From Bisporella sp. PMI_857 (taxonomy: Eukaryota; Ascomycota; Leotiomycetes; Helotiales; Helotiaceae), in NCBI GenBank assembly GCA_021307315.1, contig JAJSPD010000016.1, forward strand, positions 620,001 through 684,000: a DNA stretch of 64,000 nt, written 5' to 3'. The notes under the pieces were generated by a model that had not been told where the DNA came from, made no database searches, and was given only the letters and a program-made list of their open reading frames with translations. Position 1 is the stretch's first letter, and each line of letters opens with the position of its first letter. Below, piece by piece: positions 1-13,261 of this stretch. A program made the position numbers and the translations under genes.

Positions 1-963
1 CCATGGGTGGCCATGATGGTAAATCGTGTTTCAGCGCAACTTCAAAAGAGGAGCAGGACTACGTCTGTATTCTTTCCGTTGTAGTTAGGTTGCTACCTGC
101 CTTGGATCAAGCTTGTTGTTATTGTTACCCTTCATCTCATAACACATCATCTTACTTCCATCGACATTCTATTTTGCTTCAGAGCTCCATACCAATGATT
201 ACCGAATGCCAGTTCCTAGGGCAATTACTGACCAGATCCTACATTTAGCATCCATTATCCATTTCACCATTGCCAATTTCCGAGCCTCCTGCTTGTTTCT
301 ACTTATTAAATTGTTCTTCTGCCTTGGCACAGACGCAAGTGCAATTGCCGCATCGCTCTCTCAACTCAGGACTAAAGACAAAAATCCAAGCCACATCGAC
401 GGGTACGTCTGTAGAGTCACAGAAAATTACAATAGCCGCTTCGGCGTCGATCAGCTCTGGATCTGCAAACCCTCACGTGCTTTCATAACCATCTCAAGAG
501 AAAAATGAAGAAGCATTTCGTTTCGCCCTCCTGAGCATTTCACCGTTGCTTTAACTTCGCTTGAAATGACTTCCAGTAATGGTATTACTCATCCCACAAA
601 TATCAAATGGTACGGAATCAATATCATTTTTAACATTATCGTCTATTTTGTAGTGTCACCTTCCGTCGTTTACTTTCTGATCTATTCGAAAACGCTGCTG
701 AAATCTGTTTCATTGAGACGCAGTACGAAGCATAACTTAGCTAGGTGTTTGTGTCTTGTAAAGCTCAAACAGTGGCTGGAACAATAGTTGAAGCTCTACA
801 TGAGGCAATTGCAGTCCAGGGGAAAGTAGAACATCAAGGAGATGCGGAGCCTCAAGCAGAAGCAGAAGCTCAAGTAAGCCTAGAGTGGGGAAGACTTGGA
901 CTGGTCACAAGTTCACAGCTCTTGAGCATATTATACGAAGAGATACATCATTTCGTGTTGATC
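1..963. other. Spacer, no gene recognised
   Basis: Only short overlapping open frames occur here, none with recognisable domains. It is probably the upstream spacer of the decayed hydrolase that follows. Confidence 0.5.
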
Positions 964-2640
964 ATGCTTTTGAATTTCTCCATTCTGCTTCTAGCAGCGG
1001 CTCAAACAGTCTCATCAAGCGATCCATTCGACCATATTCCCGCGTCCAAAGATCTCTTCTGGAGAGATTTTTACAAGTCCTACCAATTTGCCAGACTTTC
1101 AGCAAGTAGCCATTACTGATGCGGCATATCAATGAATTAATTATGCAATAGGTTCTACTGGATTACGCAAATCCAAACAGCCACATGCGTACAAGCTTGC
1201 CTATCATAAAATCACCCGCATCACTATCAGTGTCATACAAGAGAATGGTTCTTTACAATCATAGGTCTGTTTCTCTTAACGATTCCTCCATATGTGTAGA
1301 AGCACTAATATGCCTGAGAGCAATCGCAGGAGCTCCGACGGTTTCAATTTCTCCATCCGCCGCTTACCTTCATAGATTTTGAGACTCTGCTAGACTGGCA
1401 ATTTTGTAGCTGGTGGCCCAAGTAAGCCTAGTATTGATATGCCTTTCGGTTGGAAATATCCTCAGAATAATGTCCTACACTACGTAATTGGCAGAGGCTA
1501 TGACTTGTTCTTTTGGGACCCACACGTTCTGAAGCGATCAACACCTTCGAGCGACTGTTATGAAAAAGGACGGAGTAAGAAGAGGTCCGCTGACGAACTA
1601 TCATTCAAGACCTCTAGCCTTACTGGAATTAATGAATCCCTGTTTAACTTGTCTCGAGAGCGCGGTAAGGTCTGTGAACTTGCCATTAGCGGATGTGATA
1701 GCATTGGGCAATACGTGTCATCGGCAGATTTTGCCAGAGATATGATCGAAATTCTTGATACATGTGCTAAGACGCCTGAGGTCGCAAAGCCACACATCCA
1801 AAACCTTTTAGATGTGTGTCAGCTATGGAACTCTTCTGGGCCAAACATTTGCATCAATGTTCCCCGAGCGCATGGGCAAAGTTGTGCTTGATGGCATAGT
1901 GGATCCTGATGACTGGGTAGCTGGAATTGAAGATACAACACTCGCCGACCTTGGTGATGCCTAGTCAGCTTTCTTCTCCTACTGCCATGCCGCTGATCCC
2001 AATAAATGCACAATATGGACCGGCTCATCTCCTCTACACATCTACAATCGAGCTGAAAATTCACTCTTGCAGCTTGATGCTCAGAAATCTGTTGACCGAG
2101 GGTGGGCCAATGGTGCCAATATTCAAAATGTCCCGTGGACGACTCGATATAAATTTGTTGATAGCACCTATTTTCCGCGTTATAAATGGCCTTCCATTGC
2201 TCCTTTCATAATCGATTTGGAAAATCTTCTTCGAAACTTCACAGATGACAACCTAAACGGGTGGTCATAGAATTATTATCGGTGAGAAAACCCTCCACCA
2301 AGTTCTCACGATGGAAGGCGAAATCACGTTTATTAGGGTCTCTTGTGGTCGTACAGGGCTTGGCTTCTCTAACAAGACCTTTACATGTTACCTGCGATAT
2401 GAAAGAGGTTTAGCCAGAAAGAGCACGATTAGAGGTGAGCTGATGGCTCTCCAGCATATTGCGTGTTATGGTTGGCGCATTGTGGGAAGAATAGATATGC
2501 TGGTAATTCAATGGTTTCCTGAATGAGTACCATTGTGGTAATAAAACCAAGGGTCCTTTAGAGGCAATACAAAGATCCCGATGCTCCTTATCAGCAACAC
2601 GCTCGATACCATAACACCACTGGCAAAGTAAGTTTTGATG
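964..2640 (+). pseudogene. Decayed secreted alpha/beta-hydrolase (TAP-like, S33 type)
   Basis: Pieces of one gene lie in order on the plus strand but in different frames. At 964 there is a hydrophobic signal peptide followed by FDHIPASKDLFW and a 'YQFARL' motif, typical of the mature N-terminus of these fungal hydrolases. At 1439 follows GRGYDLFFWDPH...RSTPSSDCY, the oxyanion/strand region. From about 1830, in another frame, come TLLGQTFASMFPERMGKVVL and DGIVDPDDW. An in-frame TAG follows LGDA at about 1960, after which the frame continues with CTIWTGSSP and WTTRYKFVDS. Near 2450 is HIACYGWRIVGR, and near 2580 PMLLISNTLDTITPL, the conserved C-terminal lobe. The nucleophile elbow (GxSxG) expected just before TLLGQTF is missing, so a small deletion has removed the catalytic serine. 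With at least two frame breaks and one stop, I call it dead. Family assignment is from recognised motifs; no database was consulted. Confidence 0.72.
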
Positions 2641-3895
2641 CCATAAGGTGAGGCGGAATTTCAGGCTTTTCTAGCTGCAAAAGGCAGCATCAAATTTCAG
2701 AGGCTCCCATATGCCGATGGTTGACAGCGTCGCGGTAGGGAATAACTTGAACCCTTCTGGTGATCGCCTTGCTAATTTCTATCTAGCATGGCAGCATGGT
2801 TATCATGAACACCTGCGCACGTGCACACCTACGCGTATATTGGCAAAACAGCTCCTTGGCCGACGTAGAAACATCCTGTCCTCTGGAGGCTGGTTCATTC
2901 GGTGCTATTTTGCCTAATAGACTGCCCAGGAAAACGTGGCCTGCTGGTCGTTGAGAGCCGCATACGCGATTCCACGGATAAGGTCGTACCTGCAGCGGGC
3001 AGCGTTTGGGCTGATGTAGGGGCTGGTAAAGGAAGTGACGGACATAAGGAAGGAGGAAATAACCGAGAGGGTGCTGGCGAGATAGGCATTGATGAATGGA
3101 GCATCGATCATGAGTCTGCTGGCGAAGATGAAAGTATGAATGAGCGTTCTGATATATGTGCTCAGGGGAGCGGTACGGGCACAGATGTTTTCCTCCGATA
3201 CATATCGGTTGTGGCAAAGAACGGTTCTCATGTTGACCAGGCATCCATTTGCTGTCTGGTAGTATTGGTATTGTGGCATAAAACATGCGGATTGGTCTAT
3301 AGGCGGTTGGAGAATAACTATGGGGTCTGCCTTCTTGAGTATTTTCAGTCTTCAGCCAAGCGACGGAACTGTCACGCTTATGGAGATGCAATTTGTGTTT
3401 GTCTTACTCCGCTATTGCATGGACGATTCTAGTGTTGATAATTGTGCTCTATAGTCAATCGACAGTACATGATATATATTCTTTGCTCAGTATTATTGTT
3501 TTTCACTCACATGAAAGAAAGTTAGAACCGAAAGCTGTCACAATCAGATAGATATTGCATTGGATTTTGGATCATGGTGATTGGTATTTTCATATTGATA
3601 TTGGTATTGGTATCCGCATTACACATTGCCCATTATCCAGAATCGCATGCTCGCTGACCCGGGCTCATCCAAATGCCTGCTGCCCAAAAACGCCAATTAA
3701 ACCCACCATGAGGGTGGCCGAACCTTCCCAATTCGTGTTTTGTTTTCGTGACGTTGCCCTGTCATCCCTCCATCCGTACATGCATTCGTAAGGGGTCATT
3801 TACCCATAATGCCTCAATGCCTAGTTAACCTCCATAAAAACAATCCCTGAAAGAAACGTTGATATCCTCCGTGGTGACAAATAGAAGAAAAGATC
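2641..3895. other. Unresolved stretch with overlapping open frames
   Basis: Between 2783 and 3432 three reading frames are open at once: 176 codons on plus, and 202 and 121 codons on minus. The 121-codon minus frame (3279-2914) has a hydrophobic stretch that could be membrane spanning. I recognise none of them. Simultaneously open frames are also what a GC-skewed or simple-composition segment gives by chance, so no gene is called. The remainder to 3895 shows nothing. Confidence 0.35.
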
Positions 3896-6610
3896 TTAAA
3901 ACATCATCCATTCCCCTTCTACTCCATCCATATGCCTCGTCCATCTAAAGGGGCCGCCCAGCCCAGGCCGACCCTCTCTCTCCCGTTCTCCCACGCGATC
4001 TTCCTTTTCCATCCACAGTTTCTCCAAGACCTCGAGTCCGGCGAGGTTGTTCAGATAGCCGCTGCGTCCCATGATCTCGCGGCATTTTCTTCGTACGATT
4101 CCTTGCTGTAGTTCATTCACGCATTCGCTCCCGGAGATAAACAGGGGCCAGAGAAGGAATTTCTCGCAGCCGCTACCAGCCTCCAGCGAGGTAACATAGT
4201 ATAACACCTGGGAAACAAGGTTCTGGAAGTTGAGATGAGAAGCAGGAAGGTTCGGGCAGGCGAGGCGCTCCGTATAGAGTAGAGCTGAGTAGCGGAAAGC
4301 CTCGGAGATGTATCCAAAGTCGCGGAGCTGGGTGGATGTTGGTGTGGCCGGTAAAGTGGCGACCAGACGTGCAGGGTCGAACTCCCACTCCTGCAAAGCA
4401 AGACGGGCAGCCTTCCATTCTGTCCAGAAGGTCGTCCGTAAGTCCTCGTGGGACGAGGTTGACGTAAGTAGTGGGAAGGCGGCATCGTCGTCAAGGGTCG
4501 ATGCAAATCCGTTACCGTCGAAATTGTGGGCGTGCAGGTTGTAGAAATCAGCCAGTGCTTGACCTGCAAGGCCTGGACGAGATTGTGGAGGAGAGTTGCG
4601 TCTTGCAGCCAGACACTCAAGTGAGGTTTGTGTGGGATCTGCGAGCACGGGGCGGTGCTGGCATAATAAGTTTAGTCGGCCAAGCTTGGCGATCGTCTTG
4701 AAGAGGTGGGAGTCACAGCCAGCCATGTTTTCAAGTGCGTGGTTAGGATTCGAGGGAGTGGCAGCAATCATAGAGAGATAGCCACCACGCAGCTGAGCCT
4801 CCCTATCATTAATAGAAGCCGCAATGCCATCAAAATAAGTGAAGAGAGTTTCCATCCAGCCCCAATTTCCTGTTTCCAGTCCAGATTCTCGCATCCCCAA
4901 GATCTTCTTCACGCCGGCAAATTGGGTGCGAAATTGTGCGATGCCAGACTCACACATACGATAATGGCAGAGAATAAAAAGCGTGGCGAGAACACAATCA
5001 TGCCGGGCTTTTGAAGGATCACTAAGCTGTTGGTTGAGTAATGAGACAGCTAGTGAGCGGTGTTGATATTCCTCTTGAATAGAGGAGTCATTGGAGTGCA
5101 CGTCTGGAGAGACAGGGAAATAAGATGTTCTCCTGACACAGGTCGGGCGGGAAGGGCCACCGTTGATGTGATCTTGCAATTCCAACTCAAAAGGTTGGGG
5201 ACGCAGATTATTTTGTCCCAAAGACTGTTTACGCTTCATGCGAAGGTTACAGGCAGCTAGCGCACAAATTGCATGGGTAAGGCTCTGGCTGGTAGTAGCT
5301 AAGCTGAGAATGTGCTCCCGGTAAGGATTCGTAGGACTATCAATTACCACCACCGAGGGGCAGATAATTTTCTCATAGTAATCTAGGAAGAATGAGACGC
5401 GAGGCGTGAGATCTACCGAGCTCGTGGAGGAGATTGAATCATGAGCCTCATGGCCCATGCGGTAGCTGGTGTCTGCCTCCGAGGGAGGTCGCGACGCCGC
5501 ATCGTCGCTTTCATTAACTGAAGTCCAGCCAAAATGACTGGAACGCGCGCTCGTCGCATATGCATCCATCTCCTGTGCGGTTGGTGGCCCTGTGGTCAAT
5601 TAATTTACGAGCTGCATGATAATAGGCTGAAAGGCCTTACCAAGCATATCGTCATCATAGAAGATGTCATTCCCTGCCGGCGAGTGCTGATGCTGTCTGG
5701 ACTCGGCGATATCATACACATTTTGGTGGGAGCTTATGCTTGAGCTCATCTCGGATTGCGCGTAGTATGGATCAGGACAAGAGGTTGGGCCACGTGCATC
5801 CGCCATCATGCTTGCTACCGGACTGTGAGGAACCGAGTCTCGCGATGAGTAATTGTTGTACATAGGAACTGGACTATGGAGAAATGGAATATCGTCATTC
5901 GTATATGACTGGCTAATAGGAGAAGCGTAATCGCTTTCGGCGTAAGCGCTCAAAGAATCCATCGAGCTGGAAAGCCCCAGGTTATCTCTTCCCAGACTGA
6001 GATGGAGGGTGTTGAGTCGGTGTAGCTGGGGCAGCTGCCTCTGATTGCTCATTCCGTCATGTTGGTGATAATCTTGAATGGGATAGTCGTGCGACACAGC
6101 AAGGTTCCAGTCGGGAATCTGGTGATGCATTGACGGATTTGCAACCCCGTTAGGCGCCATATTAACAAAATCGTAAGTGGTGAAGGGATTAGAGGGAATG
6201 ATAGAACCCGTGGACTCCAACTTGATTTTGACAATATCTTCACGATGAGAATTCGAATTCGACGTCGTTGATAATGCGCGTTGTCGAATTCCGCTCACTG
6301 GAGGGCTCTTTGGCGCTGGTGCGGATCGTGCAATAGGAAGCGATAATCCTCGAAGCTTCCCTCGACTTGCCACACCCACTCCCCAGGTCAACTGAGTTTT
6401 GTAGCCTGAACACTCTTTTCCTATTTCCAAACATTGTGAACAATATGGTCGTCGTCGGTCGCATTTCAGGTTTCTCTTGGTACATGTGAAGCAGTCGTCT
6501 GTGGCACCACTAGCTGGAGCCCTCCGCCTACGCTTGCGCTGGGGGACTGTGGGCGGGTCCGAGCCGGCACAAGAGGAGGGAGGACATGCGACAGGCAAAG
6601 TCATCTTCAC
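3896..6610 (-). CDS. Zn2Cys6 transcription factor (Fungal_trans_2 type)
   Basis: This is a nuclear, probably DNA-binding regulator of about 887 aa. After an Arg/Lys-rich stretch (residues 25-30) comes a complete binuclear zinc cluster, C40-x2-C43-x6-C50-x6-C57-x2-C60-x6-C67, followed by a conserved SGYKTQLTWGVGVASRGKL segment. The middle is Ser/Pro/Tyr-rich and disordered. The C-terminal half (beginning FFLDYYEKIICPS) resembles the fungal-specific regulatory domain found C-terminal to such clusters. The frame contains a TAA at 5600-5602. A 51-nt intron at 5590-5640 (GTAAGG...CACAG) removes it and rejoins the frame in phase (970 + 1694 nt = 888 codons). The two halves are therefore one intact gene, not a truncated factor plus an orphan. 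Its targets cannot be read from the sequence. Confidence 0.85.
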
Positions 6611-9600
6611 CCGAAGTTTAAGTCAACAATAAGAAATGTTAATGTTGTCAAAGTATAAAGAACATTAGGTATCGTTCGGATCTGGCGGGTATGAAGTAAC
6701 AATTTGCGAGGAGAAGAGGGCAAAGTAACCTCTGGATGATGGGTTTGAGATGGGATGGGACGCGGGCAGTTATGAGAGGATGCACACAGATAGGGACATG
6801 GGGCAGATAGTCGAGAAGGCGAGGGTCCGGGTTGGTGAGCATTTCAACGACGATGGAGATCCCCTCCTACGGCATGCCGGGGGGGGGATATACTACTGTA
6901 TACACCAGGGGGTGTTGGAGGGGCGGTTTTAGGGCCATAGAGCAGTTGAAGCTGGCTAGGAACCGAGGACCTTTTCAAATGCCACCCCGAGAAGGGGAAC
7001 TAATCAGAGTGAGTGGAAGCTGCAGAGGAAGCACACTGCAGCCTTCTATACAAGGGTTATTTGCCTTCTCGCTGCTAACTCGTACCGCGGGCTAGCCTGC
7101 CCACACCCTCTCTTGGCTATTCTCCGTCACCAACCCATGACATGATAGCCTGGTAGGTATTTTGAGAGGGATGTCTCGCAGGAACCACGGCTTGAACACA
7201 TCACTCTGCACTCAAGAGACAGGCTGATCGATCACAAGCCTCGTCCAATCCAAACACACTATGCGCTGAAAGGGGCAGTTCCATGAGAGCAGCGAGGGCT
7301 AGCGAACGCTTACCCTACCCCCGAACCGAATTCCATCTAAAGCTTAAGCATAATACTTGATACATATCAGGTCCTGCACACAATCACCGAGCCCGTTTAG
7401 CATCCATACTTCCCATGTGAATTGGTTCAAGGGACTGGGAAAACGAATGGGCCGGAGGCGATGCAAGGAGATTTGGAAAATTAGGGAGTGCCGGACTCAT
7501 GGCTCACTTGTCACCATCGGGCACCTGTATTTCGCAAACGCAAAAACCTATTTGAATTTGATAATGGTTCTATAGCGGTGTCGTATATCTAGGGATGCGT
7601 TCCATGCAAAATGGCACTTGGAAGCGGGGACCTCCGATATGAATAATTGATTAACCGCTGAAGCTTGTTAAACTCAAAATGCTTAGCATATTGCTTGTCG
7701 CGACACTGTGCTTGCAATATTTATTGGTACTATCTTAATGGATATTGTCTCTCTAGAACAATCCTATGTCAATCCCAGCCTGAACTGGAAGCGAAGGCGA
7801 AATATACAAGTGAATCAGAGTTTTTGTAGGGAAGTTTGGGAGTCTGCAACAACGGAGATGAGCACAAACGCCCCATCCAACGGCGCGATCGTGCTGCGCG
7901 CCAAAAAGCTGGGCGTTACCAGCCACTGACGGCGACGGAAGGTTCGTAGTGTGGAGGCAAAGCCAGTGCCACTGTTGCTGGCAGATGGAGAGTGTGGCTT
8001 AACGTAATGCCGTGCGGGATGTTTTGAATTGTGATGATGGCGAAAATGAAGGCATATCCGAGCCTTCGCAACATCCCGCACTTTCGAAGGAGATACGAAA
8101 TATATAAAATGGGAGCGGCACGACGGTCAATAGTGACCATACCCGGAGGCTCAAGGCGAGTACGGCGATCGTGAAAATCGGTGCGGTGTCTACAGTGAGA
8201 AAGGTCGCTTCGAAAAACGGAGGATCAAGACTCGGAAGAAAAAGCACAGCACATACCTCCACCCCGGTCTCAGATTACCGCCTGTCTCGTATATGATCAG
8301 AGCAAGGTCAGGTTACCTACCGATATGACAACGAGAGAAGATAAGACTATGTTTCTGTGATGCGATCTACCAACATACGGAGCTCGAATTTTGTATCGCT
8401 ATGTAAGGGCATGCAAGAAAAGCGCTTAAACCTCGTTTCGAGCCTCAAGCATAAAATCAGATAGATACCTTGCTTTGGCTGATTTAAGATGCAATTGTGA
8501 TGAGCGTTGCAGTGCAACTAGCAGGCTCCCTGGTCGCGCTCCCGGGGATCGCATCGCATTTGCATCAGGGAGCTCTTGGGCAATACAGCTATCTCTCTAT
8601 TCATATCTGCGTTGTGATACCAGCAGCTATTCTCCAGTCCACGTCGAGATCTGACCTATATCTTCGCGATTTGAACATGACGCTATCGTGAGTCGCCCGA
8701 TTAGAGATCAGCGCAAAGATTGGTAATTAGTGGTCAACAGAGCCCGACAGAGCTTTGACCTTAATGCTTTGCATCGTTAGGATCCAACCCCTCACGGGTT
8801 TCCCGTCAAATGATCCTTCTTAGATGCGCGATAAGAGAACTTGAGAAGAAGCAACAGACAGCCTTGGATGGGAGAGGTTCGGTTTCTCGACCGCTTTTTT
8901 GCGCTTACAGACGCTTACAGTGGTTTTTGGAAATTGAACATCGTTGACTACGCTGGCTGGAAGCCAGAGCCATAAGACTAAAGGCGAAAGGGCCAGCCAA
9001 GTCTGCTTTTCCCACGATTGCCCCGAGTTTCACGAATCAGAAAGCCATCGTAGCTGACCTGCAGAGCACTAGCCTCATAGCGGCGGCGCAAGCACACAAG
9101 ATGCCGCTAGCCTACTCGAATGCTGCATGGAAGCTTTTTGCAAGCCCCCGAAGCCTGTTAGTGCTTGCGGAGCAGAAGATAGGACATCCTGGGCTTCCTG
9201 ATCATGGCCAATGAGACAGAGGATATCTTCGTCGATCCAGGGGAATAACTTTGGCGAATATGTAATAGCGACCTACCCTGGGAATAACAAGAGAAGCTTG
9301 AGCTTCGGCTTGATGTTAGTGCTCGCTCCAAGTTGTTACGAGCACCTCACGTAAGAAGATACATGTCTCCAGGAGTGCTCGTCCTTACATCAAATTTTGT
9401 AACAAGTTCTGCAGGGCCGCAAGCTATAATTTGTAGCACTTAGAGCATATCTGACAAGAAAAAGGAGGAAGTTTGCTTGAGCAGCAAGAAATCAAATGAG
9501 TGATTGCTGAGGTTAGCTTCCAAATAATGTGATTCTTCGATCCTAAACGAGGCCTTTCTGTGGCTGTTTCTCCATGCCCAAAAGCCCTCAAATGCCGAAG

Positions 9601-10954
9601 CTTTCCCATCCGCTCTGCGCGTAGCTGCGTGGATACTTTTCACCCCGGGGATTTCAGGGAACACAGAACGCATTCAAGCATCGCGCCAAGTAAACGCCAA
9701 GTCGCAGAAACTCCCAAGAATATCCGGCCTTCTCGAAGCCTTCTACGCGATATCCGATTCAGGTTACATCTCCGGCCAATAGTGTTGTCTCAGATCTTGC
9801 CAAGATGCCAACCGCCTCTCCTCTGAGTTTATGGTATCTGTTGCCAGCCTCGTCTTGAAGAGAGAGCACATTCGAATTTGCGGGCAAGCAAGACTAGGAG
9901 GGAAGGAGGCAAGCGCTGTTTCTTAACAGAAAGATAATGAAAAAGGACTGTTGATGCAACATGTGAACTGAACGCTTTTATCTCAAGTCATTTCGAGGTC
10001 AGCTAAGTCTAGAACTGACTGAATCGAACCAACTGAAAAGGTGCCAGTTCCTGAGTGTAAGAATAGACGGAGACTTTCATAGCCTTGCTTCTTCCCACCG
10101 CTGATTCGACAATAAAGCATGAAGAGAGCAAATCCTTCAAAATACCTAACCTATCACCAGCGCCTGTGGCTTGATTCCCCCTCACTCAATGGCGACTGTT
10201 ACGTTACCTGTAATCATCCATCCCCTCAACACAGCCTGAAATATAAGGCTATCAATCAATATACAAGATATTATACTTGTAAAGAGCACACCACCAGAGA
10301 GTCAACTTTCACGTAGCTAGCAGTCAACAATTTGAATTAATTGACGGGCTATGCTGATGCAACATGCAAAGACGACAGTGAGTAGCACAGAAATGTGGTG
10401 TGTGTAGCAATGGAAGTGGATGAAAAAAAGGGAAGGTCTCGAAGGATTCTAGGCGCCGTGGGGGTGATGATGGACACTGATGTGGATGAAAGATGAAGAT
10501 GGAGATGGAAGAAATTGCCCCATTCGCCCCCTCTTCACGTGAAATCCTTGGCACCTCGTTCGTATCAGAAATAGGCGCTATTGGTTAGAGGATCTGATAT
10601 GAGAGACTATGGAAGTATATCTTGTAGAGATCAATTAGTTATAGGTCTGCTCCATGATATCTATCCCTCTGATATGCCCTGTAGCAAGCCCTAATAAAGA
10701 GATAGCCGCAAACGGCTGTAATCTCTGATCAAAGATGTCTTGGCTTTCTATTATGTAAGCCGAACTCCCGACAGTTCGTTTGCCTCTGTGTTATCACGTG
10801 CTATATCTTAGACTTTTTTGCCTCAGGCATAAATATTTCTGGGTCGGGAATCCTTATCGGATAACAAGATGCGCTAAGATAAGCATATCTGAAAATAATT
10901 TTGTGCCAGCTTGCAGAGAGGTTTAAGACGACAGCACCAGCATCACAACACAAT
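6611..10954. other. 4.3-kb gene-free spacer between divergent genes
   Basis: No convincing coding sequence, tRNA or repeat was seen. Open frames are short and uncorrelated. A run of nine G lies near 6880. It separates the divergently transcribed Zn2Cys6 gene and NOP16, so it contains both promoters and is long for this window. Confidence 0.5.
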
Positions 10955-11697
10955 ATGGGTCGCGAGCTCCAAAAAAAGAAGAAGCGCTCCTCGATCGCCA
11001 AGGTCAAGCACAAGCCAAAATCCAAGCGCATAAATCCGCTCGGAAATCCCATCATCGCTGCGAACTGGTAGCTCCCCCTCCCTCTGTCATTACCAACCTT
11101 CTCTTACGCATATAAATCAGGGACCAAAAGCAAACACTCACACAGAACTACGCCCGTCTAGGCCTCACATCACGCCTCAACGCTGCAACAGGCGGAATCG
11201 AGAAATTACGTCCCGGTGCCGCAAGCACAACCTCCACAACAAACAAACTTGCCATCAGCAACGCCGTCCCCAAGACCTTTACGCCGACCGAAGCACGCGT
11301 TGAGCGTGACCCAGAGACAGGAAAGATTCTCAATGTTCTGCATAAGAAACGGTTCAATCCTCTAAACGACCCTCTCAATTCTGATTCTGAGGACGAGGAC
11401 GAATTCCAGGGGCTAGACGATGTACAGGAAAATGAGCAGCCGGTCGAGAAGCCGGGAAACATAGTCGCAGAACTAGAGCGGCAGGCGGAGACGGGCGGGA
11501 AGAGAGTTCGCGAGAGGGAACAGAGCCAGCGGGAGAAGGAGTGGTGCGAGCGCTTAGTCAGGCGGTGGGGAGAAGATTATAGGTCGATGATGAGGGACCG
11601 GAAGCTGAATCCGATGCAGCAGACCGAAGCGGATATTAGGAGAAGGATTGACAAGTGGAGGGCTACTGGGGGAACAGTTTCACAAGCTGAAGCATAA
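10955..11697 (+). CDS. NOP16: Ribosome biogenesis protein Nop16
   Basis: This is a nucleolar protein of the 60S pre-ribosome assembly pathway. Two exons encode 229 aa, close to the usual size. Exon 1 (10955-11067) begins MGRELQKKKKRSSIAKVK and contains the diagnostic NPLGNPIIAANW. A 53-nt intron (11068-11120, GTAGCT...ATCAG) splits the Trp codon, and exon 2 opens DQKQTLTQNYARLGLTSRLN. The C-terminus has VRRWGEDYRSMMRDRKLN and MQQTEADIRRRIDKW, the second conserved block of the family. Exon lengths 113 + 577 give 230 codons. The first exon is too short to stand out as an open frame, but the protein motifs fix the start. Confidence 0.95.
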
Positions 11698-13261
11698 CGG
11701 CGTTGAATGACAAAAGATTGAGATGCATTGATGGCGTTGTGGAGTTTTTCATTCCAGAGGAATTGGATGAGAGCACTTCTGTTAGATCTGGGCTACCATG
11801 ATAGCGGGAATGGCACGCGTCGAATTGAGTCTACTTGCTCATATGCTACATATCTCGTTATGATAGTGCCTTGTCGTTCTGAGGTAGTCCCTCTGCTTGA
11901 GCGCATACACTGTAATGCATTATACTTTATATTATGCCTATCAAAAGGTCTTCGTTGTTATACTTTACACTCCCTTACCAGTATTCAAGCAAACCAGAAC
12001 CTTCCCTTATCCACAACAATGATTCTGACATGGTATCTGAGCAGTTGGTAAAGACTTTCCCGGCTTGTACCAACGCTCTCGCTGGTGCTCCTTGCTTCCT
12101 GGAAGGGCATGATAATTCGTTTCTAAATGAAAGCGTCGGTTCTCTCTATGATTTGGATTTATGGGAAGCAAAGATGATGTTGAGGGTAATAGCCGCGGAG
12201 ATAGAAAGCATGAAAACACATGTTGCAACCTTCATACTTGTACATGGCTATAATTTGCTGGCTAAGTGGCTATGTGCTGTGCACGCTGATGCACGTGCCT
12301 TTCAAGTGAAGACTGAAAGTGCTTAACAAGACCGAGACTCAAATAGCGTGTTAGGCCACGCCTGGGTCTCAAGACGTCTAGCACGACCGTGACCCTGACA
12401 GGTCGGTTCACTCTCTTTAGATATAGATAGCCTATTTCGTAAGAGGAGTCACCATTAGCATCTCTAATGACCGCGGCTTCTAAACGAAGAAGGATAGAAA
12501 GCAAGGCGATTTCTAATGGAGATGCATAGTCTTGGGCTCAAAGATCCTAATTAGTCTTACGAACATGTTTTATAGACAAGCAGTACATAGCAATCACCCT
12601 ATTTGTAGACTTGTGTAAGCTTTTGACTTACTTAGACTCTGGCCAGTTTGGATAAGTATCTGCACAGTTCCTTCTTCGATTTGCCCACGGTAGTTTTAAG
12701 TGGGCCGTTCTGACAATTGTCCTCAGAAGTCACCAATCCGTTATCAGTAGTAGTGGATAGTCCTTCAGTGGTACAAACTGGGAGCAGATTGGTTTCACAG
12801 ATGAAATGTATTCACCACAAGCCTTCCCATAATTTGTTTTGCGAATTGGTAGTGGTGAATGTTTAGTCTGAATCTGTGTTTGCTGTGAAGAGTTCTTGTC
12901 GTGACGCAAATATGATCTTCCTGAAATTCGCTAGGTGACAAAGCATATTGATAGTTATTTGGCGATTGCAGCCGTGTTGGGGTTGTGGTAGAGTAGTTAG
13001 CTAGATAGTGCGGCAAGAGCAAACTATGGCAACGATGCACCAGGAAGCATGCAACTTCTTTCCTGAGAAATAGCTGGGGAATGGTTAATAAGTACCAATG
13101 CAACTACCTTCAAACTAGCCAAGGCGGTGATTCTTGACAATTTTGATCTGAATCACCTCTCCTCACTATCTCGCTATCAGAAGTTAAGAGCGGTATCATT
13201 CTCTTCACTGCACCACTTGTTATTTCCACATTAACTTCTACATCTCTGAACACGCGTCAAG
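11698..13261. other. Spacer, no gene recognised
   Basis: Several short open frames occur on both strands, none with recognisable similarity or splice continuity. The last few hundred bases should hold the promoter of the following gene. Confidence 0.45.
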
